Source: a virus
Direction: 5' to 3' (one strand)
Virus record (IMG/VR): IMGVR_UViG_3300046655_000331
Span: 1 to 24,840 of that record
DNA: 24,840 nt
Shown: positions 13,354-19,971 of the stretch, one piece after another
Layout: every line of letters begins with the position of its first letter
Numbering within the stretch: the first letter of the stretch is position 1
Notes under the pieces: generated by a model
Database searches by the model: none
Told to the model about the DNA's origin: nothing
The model's input: the letters and a program-made list of their open reading frames with translations, nothing else
Program-made: the position numbers and the translations under genes

Positions 13354-13865
13354 ATTTTAGTTTTTAAAAAAATTAGTTCATCCATTGTAAGCATATCGTA
13401 AGTATTAAGCACATAAGACAAAACCCGAGTGTGCTTCAATCGTTTTTCATCGAAAACCATCCCATTGGTTGCAAACCCTCTGAATTGGAATGTTTTTTCA
13501 TCACCTTGAAAAAAAGCAAATATATCCACATTGCATTTTGAATACTCTGGAATCATCATTGGGTTTCGGATGTTGCGTGAACACTTTACATCAACGCTCC
13601 ATCCATTCCACGTGGCATCGTATTTATCCGTTCCTTTTATCTTTGAAGTGTTGCCAACACTAAAATCAGGCATCAAGTTCATTTCCCTACAAAATATGTA
13701 TTCCGCAGCAAAACCCGCATAATTGAGTTCTAAGCCACTTTTATCGCTCACAGTACCCAAACCATCAACTCGTGTGCGTTCCTTGTTTATTTGCCTTTGT
13801 TTTGCGTGAAAACGTATCAATTCGCTTTCCCACTCATCCAAAAAATAAAATTTATCCTTTTCCAT
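13350..13865 (-). CDS. PD-(D/E)XK nuclease-like protein
   Basis: 171 residues from ATG 13865 (a TTG three bases upstream is less likely). Motifs: 'LNYAGFAAEYIFCREMNLMPD' with Glu55, 'TDKYDATWNGWSVDVKCSR' with Asp83 or Asp92 and Lys94 (D-V-K). This E ... D-x-K layout, with hydrophobic strands around it, is that of restriction-like nucleases. The C-terminal part is helical (VLNTYDMLTMDELIF). It lies between the initiator and primase-helicase, overlapping the former by 14 bases, where a replication/recombination nuclease such as a resolvase would fit. Activity is not certain; it may be a DNA-end or branched-DNA cleaving enzyme. Confidence 0.72.
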   Translation of the reverse strand: MEKDKFYFLDEWESELIRFHAKQRQINKERTRVDGLGTVSDKSGLELNYAGFAAEYIFCREMNLMPDFSVGNTSKIKGTDKYDATWNGWSVDVKCSRNIRNPMMIPEYSKCNVDIFAFFQGDEKTFQFRGFATNGMVFDEKRLKHTRVLSYVLNTYDMLTMDELIFLKTKI

Positions 13866-14724
13866 CAAGATATTTTTTTAAATTCTCATATTCTTGTGTA
13901 CCAAGTTTGTACACCAATGCGAAATCATCCAATTCAGATTTTTTTGTGATTGCTCCAATCATTGGCTTTCCCGCAGGATCTTTGTATTGGTAAAACTTAA
14001 TAAGGTTTGGAATCATTTTGTACGCTTGTGGTTTGTTTGATTTTTGCATATCCATAAAGCGATGAATGTATAACGTGCCATTTTTATCCTTGTTCCGCAA
14101 TTTTAGTATTGAAAGGAAATTGCCACTCCAAAATTGATCCTCACGAAGTTTCTTTGCCATTTGATATACTTTTCGCAAATCGTATCCATCAATCCTTTCA
14201 ATGCGATCAAGGCATTCCGCCCACTTTAATTTTTGCGCATCGGTTGTTGGTTGATACTTTTTTGGGAACAACAAAATAAAATGCTGCAAAGCGGTTTCAA
14301 CGCTTTGTGGTATATTATTACTTTTATTATGATATTGTACATTGTCTTGTACATGATCTTGTATATATATATTACTTTGGTGCGGATTTCCCGCAGCGGT
14401 TTTTCCCGTAGCGGTTTTTTCCGCAATGGTTGGCACAATCAACCGAAAATTGTATCCTGAAAATTTTCCATTCTCACGCACCTCTTCACGTTTTAAAAAA
14501 CCAAGTGATTCCAATTCCTTTATTTTTGAAGTTATGGCATCTTTTCCATCCTTAAAATGCCCTTGAATGAATGCCATTGTCATTTTTTGTTTGGCATCGT
14601 GTGAAAATAGCCAACAATACAATCCAGATGCAGCCATTGTGATTCCCTTTTTTCTGAATATATCGGTCGGGATTACCGCAAACCTATCAAAATGATCAGG
14701 TTTGTAAATTCTATTTACAACCAT
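13852..14724 (-). CDS. Replication initiator protein (winged-helix N-domain, DnaD-like C-region)
   Basis: 290 residues. Residues 1-100 form a winged helix: 'FAVIPTDIFRKKGITMAASGLYCWLFSH', 'GHFKDGKDAITSKIKELESLGFLKREEVRENGKFSGYNFRLI'. This is the shape of phage replication initiators and RepA-like proteins. Residues about 105-135 are a low-complexity repeat linker encoded by two tandem arrays (see 14335-14370 and 14382-14422). Residues 145-230 are helical (TALQHFILLFPKKYQPT...WAECLDRIERIDGYDLRKVY...FWSGNFLSIL), as in helicase-loader C-domains. It likely binds the origin inside its own gene and recruits the primase-helicase, as lambda O does; this mechanism is inferred from the layout. Confidence 0.82.
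   Translation of the reverse strand: MVVNRIYKPDHFDRFAVIPTDIFRKKGITMAASGLYCWLFSHDAKQKMTMAFIQGHFKDGKDAITSKIKELESLGFLKREEVRENGKFSGYNFRLIVPTIAEKTATGKTAAGNPHQSNIYIQDHVQDNVQYHNKSNNIPQSVETALQHFILLFPKKYQPTTDAQKLKWAECLDRIERIDGYDLRKVYQMAKKLREDQFWSGNFLSILKLRNKDKNGTLYIHRFMDMQKSNKPQAYKMIPNLIKFYQYKDPAGKPMIGAITKKSELDDFALVYKLGTQEYENLKKYLDGKG
14335..14370. repeat. Three AT-rich 12-bp tandem units inside the initiator gene (origin candidate, AT arm)
   Basis: Plus strand units TTGTACATTGTC (14335-14346), TTGTACATGATC (14347-14358) and TTGTATATATAT (14359-14370) share TTGTA at a strict 12-bp spacing. AT-rich sequence continues on the left (14309-14334). They encode the four-residue repeat pattern YIQD-HVQD-NVQY. 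Such repeats beside an easily melted tract are typical of replication origins. Confidence 0.66.
14382..14422. repeat. 15-bp tandem units inside the initiator gene (iteron-like)
   Basis: Plus strand GCAGCGGTTTTTCCC (14393-14407) and GTAGCGGTTTTTTCC (14408-14422) differ at three positions. A partial copy GCGGATTTCCC (14382-14392) precedes them, and GCAATGGTTGGC follows. The spacing of 15 bp keeps the reading frame and gives five-residue protein repeats. The units lie 11 bp from the AT-rich array, in the linker of the initiator protein. Confidence 0.64.
14702..14720. promoter_or_regulatory. 19-bp perfect inverted repeat at the 5' end of the initiator gene
   Basis: TTGTAAAT and ATTTACAA (14702-14709 and 14713-14720) flank a three-base spacer, a perfect dyad. 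It covers codons 2-7 of the initiator gene. It could bind a dimeric regulator, such as the initiator itself, or form an mRNA hairpin over the start that limits translation. Confidence 0.5.
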
Positions 14725-14744
14725 TTTTTTCTGTTTCTAAATTA

Positions 14745-14987
14745 TCAATTCGTGATCTGTTTCAATTGATCACAAAATGTGCGGAGTTCACCAAACGTTT
14801 TGGCAAAATCCAAAAAAGTGATATTATTATCACCATACAATTCCCAAAGAATTTCAACAAGCAAATCAATTTCAACCCTTGACATTGTGCCAAGATATTC
14901 ATACGAAACCGCAAGATCCGAAGTGTTGTTCATTGTCCAACGCACCTTTTGATTTTCCTCGTCAAAATAAACTTTTCTATATTTCAT
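14745..14987 (-). CDS. Hypothetical protein, 80 aa
   Basis: From ATG 14987 (a TTG six bases earlier is less likely). Starts MKYRKVYFDEENQKVRWTMNN and continues into 'TMSRVEIDLLVEILWELYG' and 'TFLDFAKTFGELRTFCDQL'. It looks like two strands with a Phe-Asp-Glu-Glu turn, then two amphipathic helices, an alpha/beta layout of a small adaptor. It overlaps the VRR-NUC gene by 11 bases and precedes the initiator by 20 bases, so it belongs to the replication operon. No family recognised. Confidence 0.72.
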   Translation of the reverse strand: MKYRKVYFDEENQKVRWTMNNTSDLAVSYEYLGTMSRVEIDLLVEILWELYGDNNITFLDFAKTFGELRTFCDQLKQITN

Positions 14988-15387
14988 TATCAAAGTATTT
15001 TTTTATTACATCAACAACCTTTTCAAAATCATTGAGGCAATACGTTGCCCATCCTTTTGCATCCAAACGTTCAAGCCAAACAATTTGATTCTTTGTTGGT
15101 TTGTTATTTCCTGCCTTTAATTCAATTGCCAATCCATTGAATGAATCATTACAATCAAAAATCAATACATCTGGAATTCCTGATTTGCCACCAAGATATT
15201 TGAATTTAAACCGCTCAAATGGAGTGCGCCTCCCTTCATTGGGAACGTGCGCACACAATGCATCGGGATATTGAAATTCAATGAAATTCATCACCGAGTG
15301 TTGCAATTTATCCTCATTGCCTAAATACTTATGAAACCCCTTTGCCATTTTTGTTGCATTTTTAACAAAATTAGGAAAAAATATCAT
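14977..15387 (-). CDS. VRR-NUC domain nuclease
   Basis: 136 residues. 'NEDKLQHSVMNFIEFQYPDALCAHVPNEG' (24-52), then 'GGKSGIPDVLIF' with Asp73, 'LAIELKAG' with Glu89 and Lys91, and 'PTKNQIVWLERLDAKGW' with Gln101. This D...ExK...Q pattern and the 'GKPTKNQ' context are diagnostic of VRR-NUC, a structure-specific nuclease family with restriction-like fold, common in phages and active on branched or flap DNA. The start overlaps the DnaA-like gene stop by ATGA (15384-15387). A later Met at position 14 would remove a poorly conserved leader and is an alternative start. Confidence 0.9.
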   Translation of the reverse strand: MIFFPNFVKNATKMAKGFHKYLGNEDKLQHSVMNFIEFQYPDALCAHVPNEGRRTPFERFKFKYLGGKSGIPDVLIFDCNDSFNGLAIELKAGNNKPTKNQIVWLERLDAKGWATYCLNDFEKVVDVIKKYFDNEI

Positions 15388-15836
15388 TGAATTTGCATTT
15401 TTATTATTTGCATTCTCAATTCATCAATTTCATTTTCAAGATTTTGAATGTCTTTTAATGCATCCGCAAGTTGATGTGAAATTGATTTTCCATTGAATCT
15501 TGAAGGCATTTTCCTTGTACATCTAAAATCAACAATTGTTTTCAATGATTCAAAATTTTCCTTAAAATCAACATCAACCTCACAAAGTATTTTAAAGCGT
15601 TTTGTGCCATGCAATACAGTTGCGTGATCCTTTCCTACCGATTGCCCAATTTCATTCAAACTCATCCTTTGCATTCGGCAAATTTCGTAATACATATACC
15701 TTGCCTCAACAACTTCACGTTTTCTTGTTCGCCTTTCAATATCAATTTTGAAAAAATCCCATATTGATTTTTTTACAACATTGCGAATGTTAGCGTTTGC
15801 TATTTGTTTTTTAGATAATAATGCTCCCATCCTCAT
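15384..15836 (-). CDS. DnaA domain IV-like DNA-binding protein
   Basis: About 150 residues from ATG 15836. An upstream ATG at 15950 would overlap the exonuclease gene by 140 bases, which is unlikely; ATG 15830 is also possible. The core 'RRTRKREVVEARYMYYEICRMQRMSLNEIGQSVGKDHATVLHGTKRFKIL' matches the DnaA C-terminal helix-turn-helix: basic 'R..Rk..v.aR...y', then 'sl.eIG...g.dHaTVlh...ki', the DnaA-box signature. No AAA+ ATPase domain is present, so the protein can bind DnaA-box-like DNA but not melt it alone. It may guide the phage initiator or block host DnaA at its boxes; both are inferences. The C-terminal tail (LADALKDIQNLENEIDELRMQIIKMQIQ) is a coiled coil. Confidence 0.82.
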   Translation of the reverse strand: MRMGALLSKKQIANANIRNVVKKSIWDFFKIDIERRTRKREVVEARYMYYEICRMQRMSLNEIGQSVGKDHATVLHGTKRFKILCEVDVDFKENFESLKTIVDFRCTRKMPSRFNGKSISHQLADALKDIQNLENEIDELRMQIIKMQIQ

Positions 15837-16590
15837 TGCGATTTGTTGAATCATATCCCAGTGCAACATCGGTTTCCTTGTAGAATTTCCAATTGTCAAG
15901 TGCCTGTTTGTATCCCATTTTGTATGCGTTGCCATTGCGCCCAAGTTCAATCATTTCATCACTCAATCCATACACTTCAATCGAAAATGGATGATTGGTT
16001 TCAACCGCAATGAAACGGAATTCTTTTGGATCAAATCCCAATGCATCACAATAGAATGCCGCCTGAATATCGTATCTATATTTAAGCACATCCAATCTAA
16101 ATTTTTCGGGTGAATTATCTTGACACGTTTTTACATCCGAAATCCATCCCGAAATTGAGTTTTTACAATCAGGTCGAACACGAATATCAGCACCATCCAT
16201 TTGCCCATAATGTGAAACCTCAATTTCACCATTGCAATACTTTTGCGCTAATTCATTATTTTTTAGGTTTTCCATAATGGTTTTGATGCGCTCGTGATCG
16301 TATTCATCCAATACAATTTTTCCCTTTGCATTTTCAATGTGTTGCGCTTTCAATGCTTTGCCCTCTTTTGTGCGCCCATCAACCTTTGGCATAATGTAAT
16401 AATCATTGTAAAATTGATCACTTTCAAGCATTGCAGTATGTACCGCAGTTCCAAATTTCATTGCATCGGTTTCTTTGAAATTAGCATTCAAATAATGTTT
16501 AACCGATTTTTTTGCAATCATTTTTAATCCTGATGCACTGATGGATTTTTTGGAGTGATATTCCTCGTTTGTATCTTTAATCTGTTTCAT
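15811..16590 (-). CDS. RecE/YqaJ-like 5'-3' exonuclease, PD-(D/E)XK (PDDEXK_1, DUF3799-like)
   Basis: 259 residues. Motifs: 'SISASGLKMIAKKSVKHYL' (16-34), 'KFGTAVHTAMLES' (45-57), Glu124 in 'EIEVSHYG', 'RVRPDCK' (137-143, Asp141), 'WISDVKTCQDNSP' (149-161, Asp152 and Lys154) and 'YRYDIQAAFYCDAL' (171-184). This is the phage exonuclease that resects double-stranded ends and hands single strands to the annealing protein. An ERF annealing protein lies upstream at 17132-17629 with two small genes between, so the two form a phage recombination pair. Overlaps the DnaA-like gene by about 26 bases. Confidence 0.9.
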   Translation of the reverse strand: MKQIKDTNEEYHSKKSISASGLKMIAKKSVKHYLNANFKETDAMKFGTAVHTAMLESDQFYNDYYIMPKVDGRTKEGKALKAQHIENAKGKIVLDEYDHERIKTIMENLKNNELAQKYCNGEIEVSHYGQMDGADIRVRPDCKNSISGWISDVKTCQDNSPEKFRLDVLKYRYDIQAAFYCDALGFDPKEFRFIAVETNHPFSIEVYGLSDEMIELGRNGNAYKMGYKQALDNWKFYKETDVALGYDSTNRNEDGSIII

Positions 16591-16598
16591 TTTTTCTT

Positions 16599-16817
16599 TT
16601 ATTTGCTATATTCATCTTTATTTAAAACATATCTTTTTGGGAATTCTGTTTGGTAATAATCCCATATATAATCAATTTCGTGATGTACTTTTTCAAGAAT
16701 TTTTTTTTCCTCACCATAAACCGATTCAGCGTTGGAATACATTTTGTATTCCCTATCAATAATGTGCATTCTTTCACAAACTAAATTGTGTATATATTCT
16801 AAAGTTTCAATTTTCAT
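16599..16817 (-). CDS. Hypothetical protein, 72 aa, helical
   Basis: The ATG at 16817 is preferred; an upstream TTG at 16853 falls within the terminator hairpin. Starts MKIETLEYIHNLVCERMHIIDREY and continues 'MYSNAESVYGEEKKILEKVHHEIDYIWDYYQTEF'. It is almost all helix with regular hydrophobic spacing, so a helical hairpin is likely. It lies eight bases before the exonuclease gene and 20 bases after terminator 16837-16865. No family recognised; a partner of the exonuclease is possible by position only. Confidence 0.68.
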   Translation of the reverse strand: MKIETLEYIHNLVCERMHIIDREYKMYSNAESVYGEEKKILEKVHHEIDYIWDYYQTEFPKRYVLNKDEYSK

Positions 16818-16836
16818 TCTTTCTGTTTTAACTAAT

Positions 16837-16865
16837 AAAAAAGGGAGCAGCAAAATGCCACTCCC
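16837..16865 (-). terminator. Rho-independent terminator after the SSB-like gene (partial, operon-internal)
   Basis: Minus strand GGGAG and CTCCC arms (16861-16865 and 16843-16847), with an inner GC pairing, are followed by six T (16837-16842). It lies inside the replication module, so it probably lowers rather than stops expression of genes from 16817 on; earlier genes (HTH, ERF, SSB-like) would be made in excess. Confidence 0.72.
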
Positions 16866-16874
16866 ATTGCTTGA

Positions 16875-17129
16875 CTACCAAGGCAAATCGCTTTCCCCTT
16901 GCGCTACTTTTTGTACTTTACCATCTGGCTGCCAAGTGTTTAATTCAGCGTACATTTTCCCGCTTTGTGCGGTTTTTACATCAAGATTGATCCATCCATT
17001 GTTTGCGTTTTCCTTTACAAACTTTCCGAATTCATCAACTTTGATTGATACATTTGCCACCACGAAATCGGGTGCGCCTTCTCTACGTTTCACAATGAAA
17101 CCATCTGGGAATTTTTTTTTATTTTCCAT
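16875..17129 (-). CDS. Small protein with SSB-like acidic tip, candidate ssDNA-binding protein (84 aa)
   Basis: Starts MENKKKFPDGFIVKRREGAP, with strands 'FVVANVSIKVDEFGKFV', 'GWINLDVKTAQSGKMYAELNTWQP' and the C-terminus 'GESDLPW'. The last six residues resemble the acidic-aromatic tip (D-D-I-P-F type) with which bacterial SSB recruits partners. Position right after the ERF gene (two bases between stop 17132 and start 17129) also fits. It is short for an OB-fold SSB (usually above 110 aa), with a plausible beta-barrel core of about 70 residues. Real ssDNA binding is not shown; an alternative is a recombination mediator or decoy of SSB partners. Confidence 0.72.
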   Translation of the reverse strand: MENKKKFPDGFIVKRREGAPDFVVANVSIKVDEFGKFVKENANNGWINLDVKTAQSGKMYAELNTWQPDGKVQKVAQGESDLPW

Positions 17130-17131
17130 TT

Positions 17132-17629
17132 TTATATATTGAATTTTGATTTTATTAAATATAACTCATTATCGGATAAATCCGCATTTTTGATTGCCTT
17201 GAGTGCAGTTTGTCGATCTGATTTCATCACAACTCCAAATTGCTCACTTGTCAATTTTGGCTTCATTCCTGATGCCATATTACCATCATCATCCTCCGCT
17301 TGTAGTGAAAGTAATGATTGCAATGTGTACCGCCTGAAATACGTAATTGCTGATCCGAGTTTCTGTGGATCATTTATTTCAGGAAGTTTTACTCCACTTT
17401 CAATGGAGTTTTTTCCATCACTAATCACGCTGCAAACTTCACCATTTTTGATGGGTTGCAATAGCGTGAGTTCGTGTTTGTTTAGTATTGGCAACACCTC
17501 CCGAATCAAAACATTTATATCAAAATACTTTGATTTGAAAAAAGGATTTGTTGCTGATTTTGAAATCGCTCCGATTTCGTTTTGCACTTTTAAAAGTTTT
17601 TCGTGCAAATTGTTTTCTGTTTCTACCAT
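17132..17629 (-). CDS. ERF-family single-strand annealing recombinase
   Basis: 165 residues. N-terminal helix 'LHEKLLKVQNEIGAISKSATNPFFKSKYFDINVLIREVLPILNKHELTLLQ' (8-58), then 'LGSAITYFRRYTLQSLLSLQAEDDDGN' (91-117). The family pattern is N-x-x-fkskYa.l......l.p.l...g, then GSa.tY.rRY.l....gi..e.DDDG. ERF proteins anneal complementary strands and circularise or repair phage DNA. The C-terminal tail (SEQFGVVMKSDRQTALKAI...) is helical. It starts four bases after the stop of the HTH gene, and the SSB-like gene starts just after its stop. Confidence 0.93.
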   Translation of the reverse strand: MVETENNLHEKLLKVQNEIGAISKSATNPFFKSKYFDINVLIREVLPILNKHELTLLQPIKNGEVCSVISDGKNSIESGVKLPEINDPQKLGSAITYFRRYTLQSLLSLQAEDDDGNMASGMKPKLTSEQFGVVMKSDRQTALKAIKNADLSDNELYLIKSKFNI

Positions 17630-17633
17630 TGTT

Positions 17634-17819
17634 TTAAATTAAACGATTAAGATCAAACCCCAACGATTGGAGTTTTTTGATTTCATCCACCTGAAAAGTA
17701 CCGCAATTGTTCACCCTTGATCGAAGTGTTGGGATTGTCATATCTAACGCTTGACAAACCTTTTTTCGTGTGAGTTCCAATCGCTCCAATTCGGAGTTGA
17801 AATGTTTATTAAATTCCAT
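17634..17819 (-). CDS. Small helix-turn-helix DNA-binding protein, Cro-like, 61 aa
   Basis: Starts MEFNKHFNSELERLELTRKKVCQALDM and continues 'TIPTLRSRVNNCGTFQVDEIKKLQSLGFDLNRLI'. 'TRKKVCQALDMTIPTLRSRV' fits the helix-turn-helix of XRE/Cro proteins: helix 2, a turn with M-T, then the recognition helix 'IPTLRSRV'. Cro-sized and first in the early operon, directly after promoter region A (17840-17870), it may repress its own promoter and the two matching sites B and C. This link is inference from the shared 14-bp motif; direct binding is untested. Confidence 0.82.
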   Translation of the reverse strand: MEFNKHFNSELERLELTRKKVCQALDMTIPTLRSRVNNCGTFQVDEIKKLQSLGFDLNRLI

Positions 17820-17839
17820 ATTGAAAAAATTTATTTTCG

Positions 17840-17870
17840 CTAATATAGAAAAAATTCTTTCTAAAAAGAA
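17840..17870 (-). promoter_or_regulatory. Probable promoter with operator-like 14-bp motif (site A)
   Basis: GAAAGAATTTTTTC on the minus strand (17848-17861) is identical to the motif at sites B and C. It directly abuts TATATTAG (17840-17847), a TAnnTTTG box with one mismatch. No good TTTG is seen at 19 bases, so activator help or a weaker promoter is possible. It lies 20 bases upstream of the HTH gene and overlaps the end of the tail module terminator. Confidence 0.58.
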
Positions 17871-17904
17871 ACCCCAAGCAAAAAAAATTCACTCGAGGTT
17901 TCGG
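17862..17904 (-). terminator. Rho-independent terminator of the tail module
   Basis: Minus strand GAAACC (17897-17902) and GGTTTC (17868-17873) arms pair around a 23-base loop, with a T-rich tail (CTTTTTAG) after it. It separates the tail genes from the early promoter A. Confidence 0.62.
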
Positions 17905-17927
17905 CAAACAAGGGAAAAGAAATGTGT

Positions 17928-19967
17928 TTAATTTTGCTTTAATTGATGCGTTACAGTTACATCAGTGTCATTGTTTGGGGTGTGAGCCACTAATTCAAAT
18001 TCATTTTTACGCAAATTATATTTTAATGAATCAACCATTGAAGATTGCTCATCTTTAAAGTTGTCAAAATTTACGTAAATCTTATCCAGTGGAGTTAATG
18101 GTTTTGTTCTTTGACCATACATTGTTCCTTCATATCGTGGCACAAAAGTTCGATAATCATTTAAAATTTGTTGTGCATTGTTTTTATCATCAGTTAAATC
18201 TAATAAATCACCAAATGATAAAAATGCATTCACAATACCCTCGTTTGGTATTACTTCAAAATCATATACACCTTTATTGTTTGTGGTTGTTGATGTAAGT
18301 GTTTGATTATTTCTTTCAGAATCAGTATCAAAAATTACAATATTATCTAAATACATTGCGGAATAACCTGTTCCGCTTGTTAGTACTGGTTGATAAAATG
18401 TAATTGTCACGTTCATATAAAATGCTGCAAAGAAATCATCTGGAAACGATCCTGATTCTTTTTGCCACCTTTCAATTTCATTTAGATTTTCAAAAGCAAT
18501 TTCATTGTAAACTATGGATGAACTTGTTGTATTGTTTTCTTTGTCATAATACTTTGTCGTGCCAAGTGATGTTGATATTCCGTATTGAATTTTAACTGAA
18601 TAATAAAGTTTGTAATCAACACTTGATGCAGTTGAATCAAAAAGATATTCAAAAGAATAAGTAACATTATCAGCGGGAACATAATTTCCAAATTTAGTAA
18701 TTCCATTTGATGCCAATGCAGTAATTCTTGATCCTGATGATGTTGTAAAATTTGTTAATTTATAGGATTGATTGTTTGATGCTACAAATTCATTATTAGT
18801 TGCAACTGATCCGTATGTCAAAGTGTAACCCGAAGATCCAAAAGTAAATCCTTGCCCATTGTTTAATTTTCCTAAAACTGATCCTTCTTGTTTTATATCT
18901 GAATTAGTTCTTACCTTGTTTAATGGTGGTAAATATTCAACAGTCAAATCATTGTTGATTGGTTTGAAATCACTTTTAATTTGTCTTGTAACATTTCGAG
19001 TTGCGTTCCCAACAAATGTTCGACCATTTCCAACACTAAAAACTTGAAAATTTATTATTTCATTTTGACCATTGCCAAGTGCTGTTTTAAAAACTGATCT
19101 GTCATGATATTGATCATTAAAAACTTCATCTAAGTATATTGAATTAGGAATCACATACCAATCACCAAATGCGTGAAAAATCCTTGAATTTGATTTTCGT
19201 AATATATTTTCCAAAACTTCTTTTTGATTAAAAAAATCAAAACTTGTATCAATGTTTGAATATGCGCTCCAAGGTCGTGCGGGAATATCTCCAAGAAAAC
19301 CACTTGTTCCTGTCCATTGTTCAATCACACCACAATACAAATATCTTTCAACCGCAGTTTCGCTTTTGTTAAATTGTTGCAACATTTCAGCAATGTAATA
19401 CCATTCACCATAATTTGCATCAATTGCTAAGGGATTCACAGAGTTGTTTAATGCTCTTGAATCATCTACATCAAGCAATCCCAAACCATCCAATGCAGTA
19501 ATCGATATTTCATAAGGTGTTGTTGAAAGCACTTCGGTGTAAGTATCTAAATACAAAAAACCCTCCCAAAGCGTTTGCCAATCCCTTGTGGCATTATTGC
19601 TAAATATTTTATCAATACATTCAGGTGCTTCACAAACACCTGCAACTGTATCAAATGCCTCAACACGATCTTGAAATGAATCCCCTAAACTCCTATCGTA
19701 ATATACAACAACCCTGTATTCCTCTTCATTCCCTTTAAAAAAATCATCATACGTAACGTCATCCGTTACTAATAAATTCAATCTGCAACTTGATCCGATA
19801 ATTGGTTGATAAAAATCATCATCACCCTCCCATTCTATTTGAACAGGATCACCCGTTCCAATCATTGGCAATACATCACCAGTGTATCCATCTTGTAGGA
19901 TTTCAACTTTTTTTCCGTTTCCCAATAAATCCGAAAACTCTAATCTATATTTAACCCCGTATGCCAT
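17928..19967 (-). CDS. Tail/tip protein downstream of the tape measure (distal tail or tip-associated), 679 aa
   Basis: Starts MAYGVKYRLEFSDLLGNGKKVEILQD, resembling an N-terminal beta domain of distal tail proteins in Bacteroidota phages, followed by a long, Asn/Thr/Ser-rich beta region (residues 200-600). 'CRLNLLVTDDVTYDDFF' (about 60-76) and 'VAGVCEAPECIDKIF' (about 110-124) are early blocks. The C-terminal part includes 'DKIYVNFDNF...MVDSLKYNLRKNEFELVAHTP'. It is long for a simple distal tail protein (about 250-300 aa), so the C-half could be a carbohydrate-binding or receptor-binding region; that is inference. Placed four bases after the tape measure stop, where distal tail/tip genes sit. 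Confidence 0.72.
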   Translation of the reverse strand: MAYGVKYRLEFSDLLGNGKKVEILQDGYTGDVLPMIGTGDPVQIEWEGDDDFYQPIIGSSCRLNLLVTDDVTYDDFFKGNEEEYRVVVYYDRSLGDSFQDRVEAFDTVAGVCEAPECIDKIFSNNATRDWQTLWEGFLYLDTYTEVLSTTPYEISITALDGLGLLDVDDSRALNNSVNPLAIDANYGEWYYIAEMLQQFNKSETAVERYLYCGVIEQWTGTSGFLGDIPARPWSAYSNIDTSFDFFNQKEVLENILRKSNSRIFHAFGDWYVIPNSIYLDEVFNDQYHDRSVFKTALGNGQNEIINFQVFSVGNGRTFVGNATRNVTRQIKSDFKPINNDLTVEYLPPLNKVRTNSDIKQEGSVLGKLNNGQGFTFGSSGYTLTYGSVATNNEFVASNNQSYKLTNFTTSSGSRITALASNGITKFGNYVPADNVTYSFEYLFDSTASSVDYKLYYSVKIQYGISTSLGTTKYYDKENNTTSSSIVYNEIAFENLNEIERWQKESGSFPDDFFAAFYMNVTITFYQPVLTSGTGYSAMYLDNIVIFDTDSERNNQTLTSTTTNNKGVYDFEVIPNEGIVNAFLSFGDLLDLTDDKNNAQQILNDYRTFVPRYEGTMYGQRTKPLTPLDKIYVNFDNFKDEQSSMVDSLKYNLRKNEFELVAHTPNNDTDVTVTHQLKQN

Positions 19968-19971
19968 TTAA

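Noticed and set aside
14335-14422. Tandem repeats as a possible CRISPR array
   Set aside because: Units are 12-15 bp, directly adjacent with no spacers, and lie inside a coding gene; no cas genes occur.
15837-15950. Longer N-terminus of the DnaA-like protein
   Set aside because: It would overlap the exonuclease gene by 140 bases and adds a region without similarity to the DnaA family; internal ATGs at 15836 or 15830 give normal short overlaps.
17139-17642. 167-residue open frame on the plus strand opposite the ERF gene
   Set aside because: It lies fully antisense to a well-identified ERF gene, with no promoter or neighbour on the plus strand and no family signature.
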